A stretch of DNA of 64,000 bases from Anastatus disparis (Eukaryota; Arthropoda; Insecta; Hymenoptera; Eupelmidae): the NCBI GenBank assembly GCA_017163975.1, contig JAFFSR010000136.1:12335501-12399500 (forward strand), read 5' to 3'. Every line of letters starts with the position of its first letter. Position 1 is the stretch's first letter. This document shows positions 38,694-52,571 of this stretch, in pieces. Position numbers and translations under genes: made by a program. A model generated the notes under the pieces. That model searched no databases. It was not told the origin of the DNA and was given only the letters and a program-made list of their open reading frames with translations.

Positions 38694-39094
38694 CTTAAGA
38701 GGACGCTGTATCTCTCTATCCTTTTCTAATTAAAAAATGTAAATTTTTGGGAAAACTAGTTATTATTGATAGAAATTAAGGGTTGTCCGCTACTTGTTTA
38801 GTAAAAATTAATATTTTCTCTGATGAGGACCAACTAATTTTGTTGCTTTTTTTTCAAGTAAAGTTTGACATACTTGAATAACATATTCTCTAGCCTTACT
38901 TAGGATTTTGTAAGTATGTCAAACTTTACTTGAAAAAAAAGCAACAAAATTAATTGGTCCTCATCAGAGAAAATATTACTTTTTACTAAACAAGTAGCGG
39001 ACAACCTTTAATTTCTATCAATAATCACTAGATTTTCAAAAAACTTACATTTTTCAATTAGAAAAGGATAGAGAGATACAGCGTCCCCTTAAAC
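38694..39094. mobile_element. Long foldback (hairpin) MITE-like element with TTAA ends
   Basis: Two arms of about 180 bp are inverted copies of each other, roughly nine in ten bases identical by eye, around a ~35-bp loop (about 38876-38910). The outer ends read TTAA-GAGGACGCTG on the left (TTAA at 38695-38698) and, as reverse complement, TTAA-GGGGACGCTG on the right (TTAA at 39089-39092). TTAA at both ends is the target duplication of piggyBac-type transposons. With no internal ORF, this fits a non-autonomous foldback element. If transcribed it would form a long double-stranded hairpin, a potential source of siRNA. Arm differences show it is not a fresh insertion. Family assignment is inference. 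Confidence 0.75.
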
Positions 39095-42000
39095 GAAATG
39101 TACAAAAAAAATCTAAGTAAAATTGATTATGTTTCGAGACTCGATCTTTGATTTTTTTATGGAAGTGCTTTTGTATGTATATAATGTAAGAGTAATACCG
39201 TTCTCTTTCTACATGTTTACAAAGACGGCCTAAACCATTTTTCTTGATTTTTTTTTGCTTGATTAATGTATTATCGTACCATACATTAACGATTGATGAA
39301 TAGAACTATGTTGCTATTGTACTCAACGATCTTCCGCCATCAAATAAAAAAAGCAAGTATATCAAACACTTTACAAGTATTAGTTATGTAACATGATACA
39401 CACATGAATCATTAAACTTAAATCAATTAAAGTTCCATTAGAATCCAAAAGTGAAAGTATAAAAATTTATTTCGTGAATCTTTAATGAAGAATCCAAAGA
39501 AGTTTTTATAGTTTTAAAAACTTTTGAGCGCAGTAGGAAGCGACAAGTAATTTGAACTTTACAACGCTATTATAACTTTGGGCTTATAATGTATCATCGG
39601 TCGCTGGAGCGCAAGTTAGAGCGAGCGAGCATTTGCGATTTGTTTGAACTCAAGCGTAAATGGGGTTATATACGTTTAAAAAAAAAAAAAAGTTTTAACA
39701 TTTTTTTAAATGTCTTTGTATATTTAAACTGTTTAGAATCAACATCACGTGATAATAACAAATTATTTTGAAATTAAGGTAATTTAGCAGCTTTTAAAAA
39801 GGAAGCGTGCACACATTAAACATAATTATTTAAGAGTCTAGTTTATTTAAAAAAAAAGGTTTGTTTTTCTAAAATAGCAAGAATTGTCTATTAGTAAGAA
39901 AGAAAAACAATTTTTTGCTGAAAAACTTTGGTGTATTAACCTGGATACTATCAAAGCAATAAAAGCAACGTGAACTATTTTTAGAAAATGTTTTGCTTTG
40001 CCATGGATAAAGTTTTTATTCGTGAAAAAAGAGGAAAAAAAGCAATAGTCAACTTGTGAGCTCTTCGATTCTGTAGAGTTCAATGCCGCGGTGTTGATTT
40101 TATATTTTTTTTTTCAAATAGCAGTATTAGTGTGCACTCTTTTACTGGTTCTGTTACTTGCTTCAATTGGATATATGTAAATTAATAGAGATTAAAGAGT
40201 AAACATTTTTTTTCAAAGCTTATTCTTTATTAAAAATATCCAGTGGATTTAGAATTGTATAAAAAGTAAATTTGAATCCCTGTAAACACGTTTTTTTACA
40301 AAGATTTAAAAGATTTATATTTTCATTCAAACTTAATGCGTATTTGGATATTATATATCTTTTGGTATTAAAAGTTTTGGCTCAATCTTTAAGGAATAAG
40401 CTCGTATCTAATAATTTACGTTCTATTTGCACGCGATTTTCATTATAGACACATATTTCCAACGCTATTGATAAGTTAAATTTAAGCTCATAGATATTGA
40501 ATTGCTGAAAGTCTGAATGTCTAAATAAATTATTGAAAATGGGAAGAATATATTTACGAATTTCAGTTGATTGAAAAGTATTAGGTGAAGTAGAAATTTA
40601 ATTTGTAACCCACGAGCGTAAGTATAAAATTAATTTCGATCATCATACATATTTTTATTTCTATACCGAATAATCGAGTCATTCTTTCCTTTCTCTTCAT
40701 TATTAATTTTTATTTTTCAGACTTTGAGCAATAAAGTTTACACGAAAACTTGACAGCTACGAAATCCCATATCTTGTGCGTATACTCTTTTTTAAATAAA
40801 AATTTATATTTATCACTTTTTTTCCTCTTCACTACTTTTTATACGCAGTTCCCGTGGCACATAAAACAATTTTCTTCAGAGATATTACCGCAATAAAAAA
40901 TAAAAACGAGCGAATTAATAAATATATAGTTTAAAAAAAGGTATCATCACACTTGGTTTTACCCTCTTTAAAAAAAAAGTGCAGACCTCTCGGGCAAGTG
41001 TAACTTTGCATCGGAACTATAGATGTAACGAGGAAAAAAAGGCAAAAGGCTTTTTAAAGAGACAAGGTTTTTTTTTATTTTTTAATATGATCATCCGCCC
41101 GAATTGCAGTATGGGCAGCAGCAGCAGTAACGTTGACTTGCATATAAGCAAATTTAATGCTACCAATAATAATGACTCAACAACGCTATATAAGCTGGTT
41201 ATAAAAGAGAGGGAGGACAGAAAATTATGTGACATACAGGCTTGTCTTTATGCACATATATACACATATACACGCATAAAGTATTCTCCTGCTCCCTAAG
41301 TTTAACTTATAAAGTCCATTGATTTACATATGTGTATGTGCGTTCATGAATATAATATATGCGTGTACGCGTTTATTATAAGTTTATATACGTATCATGA
41401 ATAAATTTCTGAGTATACGTTCATATACGTACGTACTCGTATCTACGTTTGATATTGTGTACGTGAGTCTTTACATTTTTATGTGGAATGACTAATTCTT
41501 GAAAAATATATGAAAAAAAAAATTCGCTTATTCTTTATCAATGTAGAAACGAGGCTTTTGCTCCGAAAAAATGCCTTATATGTATATGTATACGATATGA
41601 GAACGAACAAAGGAAACGATCGATAATTAAAAGTCTTTTGTATATATCGACAATAACACAACTATTGTTTACCTATTGACCGAATATCTCAATTATAATA
41701 ATTGATGGTCTAGGATACACGCGTCATTTGTATCCATAATAATAATGTGATTGAAAATATTAAACATTTTTTTTATAATAATAAAAATTTATACGTTTGT
41801 TTTAATTTAGTGTATACTAATACATAATTCATGATACGCTTTTTTGTACGTTTCAGAGTTAGAAAAGAAAAAAACCACGGAGGGCCAGAATTTTATTTTC
41901 GTTTATACGAATTTCATTCGTGAGTAACAGAAATATCAAGGTTAATGGGAATTATAATGGAGTAGATAAATTAGTTATTACGATACTTTATTTCCTGCTT

Positions 42001-45000
42001 TATCTTGTTTCATTAATAATTAATTATTGCGTAATTGAAATTTCAAATAATAAATACTTCATTAAAGAATATTATGAAATTATTTTTTTTTTAACTCAAC
42101 GAAAAAATAAAATATTAAAGATTTTTTACAAAGGTTTTTTGTATTAATACTTTTTTGTTCTATCATGAGATATGATAGCAAACTTTATAACAATTGTTAT
42201 TTCAATAGTTTTGTAGTTTTTAAGAATATTATTGTATTGAAGTTTTAACAAAAAGCTAGAAATGTTTTACGAACTAAAAACATTGACAACAAAGAAATGT
42301 TTGATGTACAATGGAAGCGACGGTATTTTAAAATCGATAGGTAATAATAAAATTATATTGAAAGCAATAAAATTTCCAGAGAAATTTCACGTGCCGTTTT
42401 ATTTTATCAACAAATTTAATGATAATCAAATTAGCGAAATGTATTTGCAACTATAAATATTCAACTTTATTCAATCCCAAATCAATCAAATGTAAATTTC
42501 ATTAAATTAAAATTATCAAACTCGAGTAAATAAAGATAGATGATTTTTTTTTTGATTTCTGAAAAAGTACGTTATACAATAGAGCTCCGGAACTAATTCC
42601 ACGAGCTCTTTAGCCATACAAAGTACAAACAATCCCTTTTTGACTATCATCCTTTTCCAAATCGACTTTTAATTAAATGTCAACGACTTAGTGAAAATAA
42701 GCAGAGGAAATAAAAAAAAGGTTGTAAAGTAAAATGAATGAGAGAATCAAATGAGAAATAAGTGAAAGTGCTAAAGAAAAAGAAAAAAAAGGAGCGTTAC
42801 TAAAGGTACATTACAATAAACAGAAATGGGGGAGCTGAGAGAACGAGAAAGTGAAAAATGGAACGAGCGAATGAGATGCACTGTTATCTAGAATTATATT
42901 TAATACTCACCTGTCTGCTTGGGTATATCAATGGTATTAAGTTTGATAATTTATTTGCCATACGATAAAAAGTTTTCATTTCTGAAGAAGGTCGTAGTAA
43001 AAATTATATTAAATTACAGTTAAGAAGATGCGAGATATGGATGTTAAGTTTTTAAAAAATTATTCCAACATTTTAAAAAAATATCTTTATGTAACATCCT
43101 TCCAATTTCCATATTTTTAAAGACACACATGTTATTATATGTTTTAAATATATCTCAGGCTCTTTTATTTTCTTGAAAAATGTAAGGACATCTTTGAAAA
43201 TTTTCAGAAATTTCAATGTTGATTATTATTTATAAATCGTACGCTCTATTACTTTGAAAGTGTAGTGAAAGAAATAAAAGTAAAACATCATTTGTGAAAT
43301 TAGAATTGAAAGTTTTAATCAACTTATACCATTAAGATAATGCAAACAAATAATAGAATTTAAATTTTTTCAATTTCTCAAAGTTAAATTGTATTGTTTT
43401 AATTTATCTTCGATGAATCTTGCAATCACTGTTTTTTATAGAGCTTAAGCTTATTTTAAAATGAAATTTTCTTTGAGAAAATCGTATCTAGGCTCATTGT
43501 GAAAAATTGGTTATTTTAAAAATCTTCCACGATTTGCGTATCTCGCTAATTATATAATTAATCTTTAAAAGTAATTGAAATCCCCGAATAGTGAAAAAAA
43601 GTTCACGACCTTGATAAATCACCAAATCGCCTAATCACGGTAAATTAGCTCGTAACCAACAGCTTAAACTGAAAGAAGCGCTTTAACCTTTATAGAGGGT
43701 CGAGATTTTTTATTGATATTGAGGTACTTTATAGGTGAAATTTATTTAATGCCTTTCGTATACGGTGTATGAATTTATTATTATTTCAAGTATAATGGCC
43801 GTTAAGATCTTTTAAAGACCAAAGCTATCCTAAGCTTTCAAAAGCAAAAAAAAAGAGTCAAAAAGAAAAAAAAATATATGTATAGAAATAGAAGAGAAAG
43901 AAAAGCCGAGGACGGATGGCGTTTATTATTGAAACGAAGCTTGATGTTTACGTTTTGAGAGCTCCGGAGTCAGCGCCAACAACATTATACTGGCACACAA
44001 CCTGTGTGATGGAAAGACCAAAGTGAACAAGATAGACACGACCGCAACGTATATATATACACGTTCTCAAAACGTTAAACGTATATATATACACACAATA
44101 CATATGTGAAATGCGACAACATGACGCGATGATAGTCACGTACACTGGTTTTGTTTACTCCGACGAAAAAATAAAAAAAAAACAGAAGTTTAAATACGTG
44201 AAATCAGTTGTTACACTTGAAAAACTGTATTAAAATTATACACGAGTAAAACACTGTGAGCTATGTTTTTTTATAGTGAAATTAGGAAGTAAATAGATCT
44301 AGTCAATGTTAGATCAGGTGGTAGATTAAAAGTTTTGTAAATATCTGCTCTGTAATACTGTGTGTTATTGATTTTTTTTCTGTAGCAGAAAAAAAAAAAA
44401 TTTGTAAAAATAAAAATTTAAGTGCTATGGTTGAGCAAATATCGTGTATCAATTATTTATATGTACAATTGATTAATACAATTCTTGTCGTCTGCTAACG
44501 TCATCAACATGGGAGCATGGTGTGTGCAATGTAAATAGATTTGTCTAGAGAATATCTATTGATTGTTAATTATTTATTTAATTATTTCAAGAGAATGAAG
44601 CTACAAATAATCGATATCAGCAGAGTTGCAAAGTACATTGTTTTCAGCCGGAAATACATAGCAGGAGAAAAAATTTTGAATTCTAATCGTATGTTATTGT
44701 GCGACAAAGTGATTTTAATCTCATAAAATTTTGTAAAAGTTATAGTTTATTGTTTATGAAGATCTGATTCGTTAAGTATAGTTTATGAATTATAGAATAA
44801 AATTAGAACAGTTCATTATTAATTTCCAATGTTTTTTCAAAAGCTGGTTTCAGTGGAAAGTGTGAGTGGAAATATATGTAGTTTGCATATATAGAAATTT
44901 CAGACATTTGAAGTCTTATTTTTTAAAATTTAATTAAATAAGTTATCGATGACAAGCAGGTATTTTTTATACAAATCTTTATTAAATTGTACATACTATG

Positions 45001-47161
45001 GGGCTATATTGGTGATGTTTCAACTAGCATAAAACAATGTATACCTTATATCTAAAGATTCAATGATAATTAATAACAATAAAGTTAGCGCAATAATTTT
45101 TATTTATATTTTAGTAAAAATGTGCATAAGATTTTTATAAATTAACAAAACAACGTTATTTCGAAAAATTATAGAATTAAATTTTCCTTCTGCGGGTACC
45201 CTGTTACTAAAACATTCAACATACTATTACTGTTTTTTTTTGGTCGTAACTTCAAGGTGATATTTAAATTAAAATTAAAGAATATCTAATTTCGTTTCCT
45301 TCTCAAGGTATTTCGATGAATTGAATTTATTTTTTCGAAGCATCAAATTCAACTTCCTTTATTTTTTAGAGCCAGGAGTCGCTCTTCAGTGTGAAAGTGA
45401 AAGTTACATTATGACATCGAAGATTGTGTTTTTGTTTGAACTCCAAAACGGTTTTTCTCTCGCTTGAAAAGTATAAGTAAAATTGATGCGCTATGAAATA
45501 GCACAAAGTATTCTTGGCAACTACTTTTTTAATTAAAAAAAAAAATCAAAAAGTAAGAAAAATATTGCTGACAATATATATTTTATACAAAAAGATCACT
45601 CTTGGAAAAACTCTCTTGGAAAAACTCCGATAACAACTTGAAGAATTTGCTGAAAATCAATTTTGAAGAACCTATAGATTCCATTATAAAAGTTATATCA
45701 AATTTTTTAAAAGAATTTTTCTATAATACGATGCACGAAGATTACATGTTTATTTATTAAATTTAAAAATTTTACATGTTATATTTACGTATTAAATTAT
45801 TGTAGAACTTAAACTCGTAATGTTTTTATTCACTATGCTACAAAATTAACTTTTCTTAAATTATCCAACTCGCAAAGCATGTAATAAAGCATGTAAGCTT
45901 TTAATATCTTGCAAAAATCTATTATGATTAATAATATTCTCAGTATACTTGATAGATTTATCTCGAAGAAAAATTTCAAATTAAAATTACTTTATCAAAA
46001 AGCTATTACTCCGAACATATGTATTTCCCAAGCGACTTAAAAAAGGTTATATTGGAGCGTATATTCACTTTTTAAATTTGCTAGCAAAAAAAGATAAAGA
46101 CGCAATATTAAGCTCTCAACGTTTAGGCAAAAAAGTTCATTCACTTTTCATACTATCAAAAGAAAAACGAAACCAAAAAAAAAACGAGGAAACTCGAAAA
46201 AAGCAATCGAGCACAGCTGGTCCATTTTCGATGACACTTACATAAACATCCTCGCAATCTATCAGAAAAAGGGGAAGAGTATAAGGTTGAAGAGAAAATT
46301 CTATTACTTGTCGAAAATATAAGCGATTGCCTCATTTAAAATATATATATCTGCATATAAAATTTAGATGAGTCTATCAAACTTCCATTCCTATTCATTA
46401 AAAACTTTCTATGGTTACTATATTAATTTCTTTTTTTTCTATTTGGTTTTTCTATAGCTCAAATGAAAATGAAGAAAAAAGGAAACATCGAGATGAGTAG
46501 TTGCACATCATAACTTCATGATTTCAAAGTAATGATGGTCTGCGAAGATATTAAACTTTAGCGCGCGCGGTTTATACGCGCCGAGAGAAATGAATATGAT
46601 CTCGACACACATTTTATATGAGAAGAAAAAAAAAAGAAAATACACGTTCGATGTGTATATAAATTAGAAATTTTCCGCCTGGATACTGGTATTGTTTGAA
46701 AAATATTTTTAAACTTTCTATCCTGCAATAAATACGGTGAATTAATTGAATTCAAAAGCGAAAACACACTCACCTAATTTAATTTCGTGTTTTACTAAAC
46801 TATTTATGTCCGTTTGATCGTTAGCAGGAAAATTGGTATCAAAGTTTTATTAACTTGTTTCGCATTTCCTTCTTTATTCTTTTTTTTTTGTTTTATTTTT
46901 ATTTTATTGAATCCACTGGATAACTGACATTCAATTTCGAAAATAAACTTGGCAATGCAATAGTACGATTTTATTCAGACCCAATAACTCACTTATGCTT
47001 GTTTAGTATTAATGTCCACTTTTAAAATTTTATGTAATTATACAGAATGTTCCGCGTATCGTCAAAGAAAATTTATCAACGATGATCAAATTATTAATTT
47101 TATAAAAACAAAGAAAAGAAATTCGGGATTTCGGCTCAAATAAACTTCATGTTCAATACGC
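39095..47161. other. AT-rich gene desert with scattered islands
   Basis: Islands of GA/TATA/CG-containing sequence occur at about 39540-39690, 40970-41470, 43620-44160, 46120-46340 and 46540-46770. A small tandem repeat of TCTTGGAAAAACTC (two units) lies at about 45600-45628. No confident gene; the best small-ORF candidate is listed separately at 43916. Confidence 0.5.
43916..44026 (+). CDS. Candidate small ORF (36 aa), unrecognised
   Basis: An ATG in GACGG-ATGGCG context opens 36 codons to a TGA: it begins MAFIIETKLDVYVLRAPESA and ends CVMERPK. The composition is balanced and not low-complexity, unlike most open frames nearby. It lies in a less AT-rich island next to a purine-rich run. The opposite strand is also open across this island, so chance is a real possibility, and no family is recognised. 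Confidence 0.15.
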   Translation: MAFIIETKLDVYVLRAPESAPTTLYWHTTCVMERPK

Positions 47162-47362
47162 TTATGAGAAAACTACAGTTAGGAAAAGCATGAGTGCGAG
47201 CAAGAGGTTATGGGAGAGCCCTGTGGCGAACGAGAAAGACGGATTCCCTAAAAGCAATCAAGCCCTTGTTTCATACAGGTAGTCTTTCTCTTTCGCACCA
47301 ATGAAGCTCCGATGTACTCGCACTTACACCGAGACGTTTTCCTATGTGTAGTTCCCTCTTAA
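47162..47362. mobile_element. Foldback MITE-like element, ~200 bp
   Basis: The left arm (47166-47240, GAGAAAACTACAG ... CGAGAAAGAC) pairs with the right arm (47282-47358, GTCTTTCTCTTTCGC ... GTAGTTCCCTC) across a ~40-bp loop. The ends are TTAT (47162-47165) and TTAA (47359-47362), so a TTAA-type target site with one mutation is likely. The right end as reverse complement, TTAAGAGGGAACTACAC, shares TTAAGAGG with the left end of the 38.7-kb element, hinting at a common superfamily. No coding capacity. Confidence 0.65.
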
Positions 47363-50300
47363 CCATACTTTGGAGAATATTCTCCGACAAAAACATTGAT
47401 AAATATTTTATTACATCATACGTTATAAAGCATTAATCACTCCCAGAGAAAGAGAGAAAAACAAACCAAAAATAGAATTTAACTACACGAAAGAATCTGT
47501 ATGATTCGCGAAAATAAAAAGGAATTGACTTTTATATACCATACAACTTTATACGTATACACACAAAAGAGAGAAGACCCTTGGGCTTTAATAAAATCCA
47601 AGGCCGAATCTGTTCTATCATTCCTAAACGCATAAGTAGATATATCTGTTTCCTTGTCATATAGTAGTAGTATTTCGAACTGAAATTACCCCAATGACTA
47701 CTTGAACGAAATATATATAGGATATTATGAAAAAAGAGAGAAGAAAGCCAAGGAAAAAGATGTAGAAATCTTTCTTTAAAATTCTCCGACGTAGTAGTAT
47801 ATAGTATGGTCCCCAGGGCGCTACAGTACACTTAAAGAGAAAGAGAGCAAAAAAGGAAAACAAAGAAGGAAAGAAAGAAGAGAAGGAATAAGAAGAAGAA
47901 GAAAAAAAACGAAGAAGTATATTATACGAGCATTCGAAGTATATCGTATAGTGGTGAAGAGAACGAGGATCATTAAGGCTCGTTCAGGGAGTGAGGGCTG
48001 AGCCTTTTCTTTTTAAAAAGAACTCGCATATCGTATAGTCTATAGTCTGTAGGAGTTTCAAGAGGATGTAATCGGGTGTATGTGTGTGTGTAATATACTC
48101 CCAACGAAAAACGACGTTATACTCCTGTTTAGGCAGTTGACGACGTTGAAAAATGCATTAAGGAGTTTTTACGTAGATATGTTACAATAAGAAATCGTTT
48201 GATACACAAGAAAATTAATTTACAGATACTTAAATTTCGCTCCAAGTTAGCGAAACTCATCAAACTTTTTGAATATAAATGTAGTTTTCTTTTCATTTGT
48301 TTGGATTCTTATAACGTTGGGAAACATAAAACCTGACCTTTTCGGAAAAAGTCTTGAAATTGCTGATAAAAAAAAAAGAAGTATTTTTAGATCTTTAACT
48401 TTATTCTCGCTTTTTACGACTTCCTACGCCATCGGGGAGAGATCGATAAAATGTATGTAATTCAAATAATGGTTATTTAATTTTGCAAGAAATGATAACC
48501 GACAATATTTTTTAATTGCTGTAAAAATGCATTGAAATAGTGAGATTTTTTTATAGTTCGTAAATTAGCAAAATTTATTCCTTGCAAAAAGTATTCTTAC
48601 TGCGCAATATTCAAAGTTATCATTACGAATTCTGAGGCATAAAAAATATACTGAAAATGAAGTTGTAACTAGATACTTTTATTACAAAAATATTTATTGA
48701 GCAATCATTGTTAGTTAGCGATAATTACTTTACCGTTAGCATTATATGCTTGAAGTTAAGTTAATGTGTATGTAACTAGTTTGATTACTTAATTCAATAT
48801 CAATTGCTATGCGTACAAACAATATAACTGAAAAGCAGTAAATTTATGTATATGCTCAAGTGAATTCAATCCTTCTTTCTTTTATTTTGGAAATTTTTTT
48901 ATTCTTAGTCAGTGGTCATCTCAAAACTGTTGAAGAAAACACGTTGTTCAAGTTTGGTTGTGCTCTCTCTCTTTCTCTCTTCTCTTGACTGGTTGCTTGG
49001 TTAAACTCATTTGGATAAGCAAAAAAATTCGCCTGATCACAAACGTGACTAGGTTACTAATTTTTCTTTTTTATTTTTTTTCTCTTCATTTCGGAGCAAT
49101 ATAGATTGTCCCGGAGCGTTAATATAATACTGTTTCAATGTTATTTTTAAATAGAATAAGATAATATTTTTCGCCTCGAGGTTCGCTTACATCACAATAG
49201 AATAAATGAAAGTTTTTTTTTTCATCCAAAAATAACAATTTAAGTTTGTCTCGATAAACAAGTCTTTATTTTGACTATTAAAAGCAATTTTTTTTTCCGT
49301 GCCAATTTATTCGTTTGTTCGATAATAAATTTTCGCAAATTGTTATTTCAAACACGTTTCTTGTAAAATAAAATTTGTTTTTTTAAAAAAAAGAGATCTA
49401 ATCCTGTGTACAAAAAGATTAATTGGAAAAAAAGTTTGATAAATTACATCAATTATAGCAAAACGTATATTTATTAATAAGAGATCTTCAAAGCGTATTT
49501 ATGCGCATTACATAATACTGATTTGTATCTAAAACACAAGCAGAATGGCAATTCTCCTAATTATCAAAAAAAGGAGAAGAAAATAACATCTGTAATAAAA
49601 ACAGAGCTACAACGCATTAGATTTGCTATTAGGCTCACGAATACATGTCCCCATAGGAATCTACGCTCTTTTTTTTACGCAGTAGACAAAGTTTACACGT
49701 GCGTATACGCGCTCTCTCAAGCGCGATATATACAATATAGGTATAGTTTTTTCTTCAACACATAAAGCACACATTTAAACATGGAGTCACACACACAGAC
49801 ACACTTTAGTAAAAGCCACGGTCTGATGTAGAATGATGATGATGACAACGTGTATACCGTAACTAGCCCGTAAGCTATACGAAACGAAACCGTCGGCCGA
49901 CGGATAACCCAAGCTCGCTCGCCTTGTAACATAGACTCATACATACATATACAAGAACAAAAAAATCTATGTGTAATATGGATATCTGTTTTATTTGCAC
50001 AAGGTTTTTTTGTTGCCGCGTGGGAGTACTTTATTTATGAAGTATATATACGAGTGTGTATGTATGTACGTTTAATAGGAAGGAAGAGAAGAAATAAAGA
50101 GAATAAAAATTAGTATACGGAATATATGAGATTAATTGACCAGCTTATCAGACAATGTTTTATGCTTCTCAAGTTTTATGTCTAGTATTTAATTTACCAC
50201 TTAAAATGTATAAGACGAAAAAGAGGTATATTAAGAGAAGATACTTTATTGCCATTATGGAGTTAGAAATTTTTTTCTTACAAAACGTAAAAAATATTGT

Positions 50301-52523
50301 ATTTATAAAGTAAATTATGAAATTTGTTTTCGATCCCGCAGTATCGTGTAAAAAAAAATAATAATTCTTTCAAACACTTCACACGAACATCTAATTCTCT
50401 TCGCAGTATGATTTATAGAGGTGTACACGTATATAACGAAAAAGGTTTCGTGCGCTAATAGAAGTTACAGAGTATCTCCTAAATAAAATATAATATACAT
50501 TTAATGTGTTCCATTAAATATAAAAGAAATACAAATAATTCTTTTTAACTTTAAGCTTATAATTAATTGTGTTTTTGCATGATTGCGTAACAAGGAACAT
50601 AGGAAAAATCTAAATTTCTAATAAGAATCAACAAAGTATTTAAAAACTAAAGTTGAGAATTGCAATTAAAATTTATTGCAACTAAAATTTAGTCATATAA
50701 ATATACATACTATCTATATATGCATGTTTTGTGGGCATGTATTCAAATGACAAAAGTGTACCAGAGAGGTCTATAATTATTGTAGTGCAAAAAGGAAAGC
50801 AGCAGTAGCGGAAATGAAGCCAAGCCGCACTGTACTGTACTCTGATAGCCCTGTGGCTCGCAGCAGGGAAACGAGATATTTTAAGTGAAATATCTCTCGA
50901 TAATACGCGTATATATATAGAAAACGGAATAAAAGCAGATGAGAGAGAGAAATGTATTTCCTACAATTTCTTCAATGACGTTGCTAACTGTTATGAAAAT
51001 TTTCATTTACTTTTAATACGATTCATAAACTCATAATAAGATAAACATATTACACAGTAAATATATATAATTAAATTTGTCATTCTGTTTGAGTTACAGA
51101 TTTAATTACGAGAAAAGCTACAGTATAAATTCATCGCTTGTTTTATTTATCAAAGAACATGTACGTACAAATAAATTTACTTTTAGAGCTATACGGTTTG
51201 TAACGAAAGCGCGCAATAAAAAAAAATAAAAGAAATAAAACGATAGGTCAAGGACTTGTTTATAAGTTTAGTTAATTTCGTTCGATAAATCCAACAACTG
51301 TTGTTTGAAAATGCGATACTCGAAGAAATTTAGCATTAAATTTTTTTTTATAAAAGTTGTTACTAACACTCGATAGCCATTACAACGAGAATGAAATGAG
51401 ATACTCTTATACAAAGTCTTTTTAAAGAGTGTAACCTCTTCTGTATAGTACTTCAAATGAAACCTGTTTTATCTTTTATCTTCCAATAATATTTACCTTT
51501 CATTACGCAAACAAACTTACTTTGGAATGTAAACATCATTGTGTGCAATACATTTAAATATTACATGTTTTAAGAAAGTTCGTATGGATTGCAATCCTTT
51601 TAATAATGGTTGAAGTATAAAAAAGGAGATTTTTTTCATCCGATACAGCTTTTAAATGTTAGAATAAAAGGAGAGTGTGCAGCGAGAATAGAAAGTACAT
51701 GATTTTCTGGAATATATAGGCTAATGAACTTTTCCATCTTTATTTAAATAACTAACAGTTTTTAAAATCTTTTTTATTTTGAATCACAGATAAGATTTAA
51801 CAAAAATATACGGGATTACGATTTATACGATATCGAGGATGATTCGTTAAATAGATGACATATTTTTTTAAGTGCATTTTATTAAATAAACTGTCGAAGA
51901 AGCAGCACAATGATAAAGCACTAGATGCAATATTGATATACATAATAAAAGCAAATAAACATAAACGCCAGTGAAATTCATTTCGGTACGCAAATAGCCT
52001 GTGTTATCTCAATGCGTATTATATACATATATTTTCCAATGAAAGGCAAATGTAGTTAGTCTGCATATACTTTGTGCTCCTCTATTTTTTTCTTCTTTAA
52101 ACTACTATTTTATTCAAGACAGGTAAAAGAAGAGCATAAGGAATGAACGTTCGAGAAAAAAAGATAGCGCAGAACAGGAGGAACTACACGAAAATGTAAG
52201 TTTGACACGTAGCTATGGATATATCATGAAACAACACGTGAAAATGCAATACAGACAAAAAAAGGAATCTTTTTTTTTAACGTGCACTTGAAAAAGTTGA
52301 AAAGTATGAACTTATAGATTTAACTTTTATCAGCCCATTCTCGAACAATCGTTGGTTTGGAGTTCTCTCTTTTTTTTAAGAGACTCCTGAATTCCCTTGA
52401 CTTGTTTAAATATACACTCGAGTGTCAGTGCTTTAAAGATAGATAGAGATAAAGCTACAAAAATAATACATATACCTATATACGCAATAAGAATTTTGTT
52501 GTATGGCCATTGCAAACAAATCA

Positions 52524-52571
<48 letters not shown>

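Noticed and set aside
47532..47863. Overlapping minus-strand open frames of 99 and 68 codons
   Set aside because: No domain or signal, translations follow a purine-rich run, and there are no supporting splice sites.
49717..49944. Minus-strand open frame of 75 codons in a CG-bearing island
   Set aside because: The frame runs into a CA repeat and has no recognisable feature.
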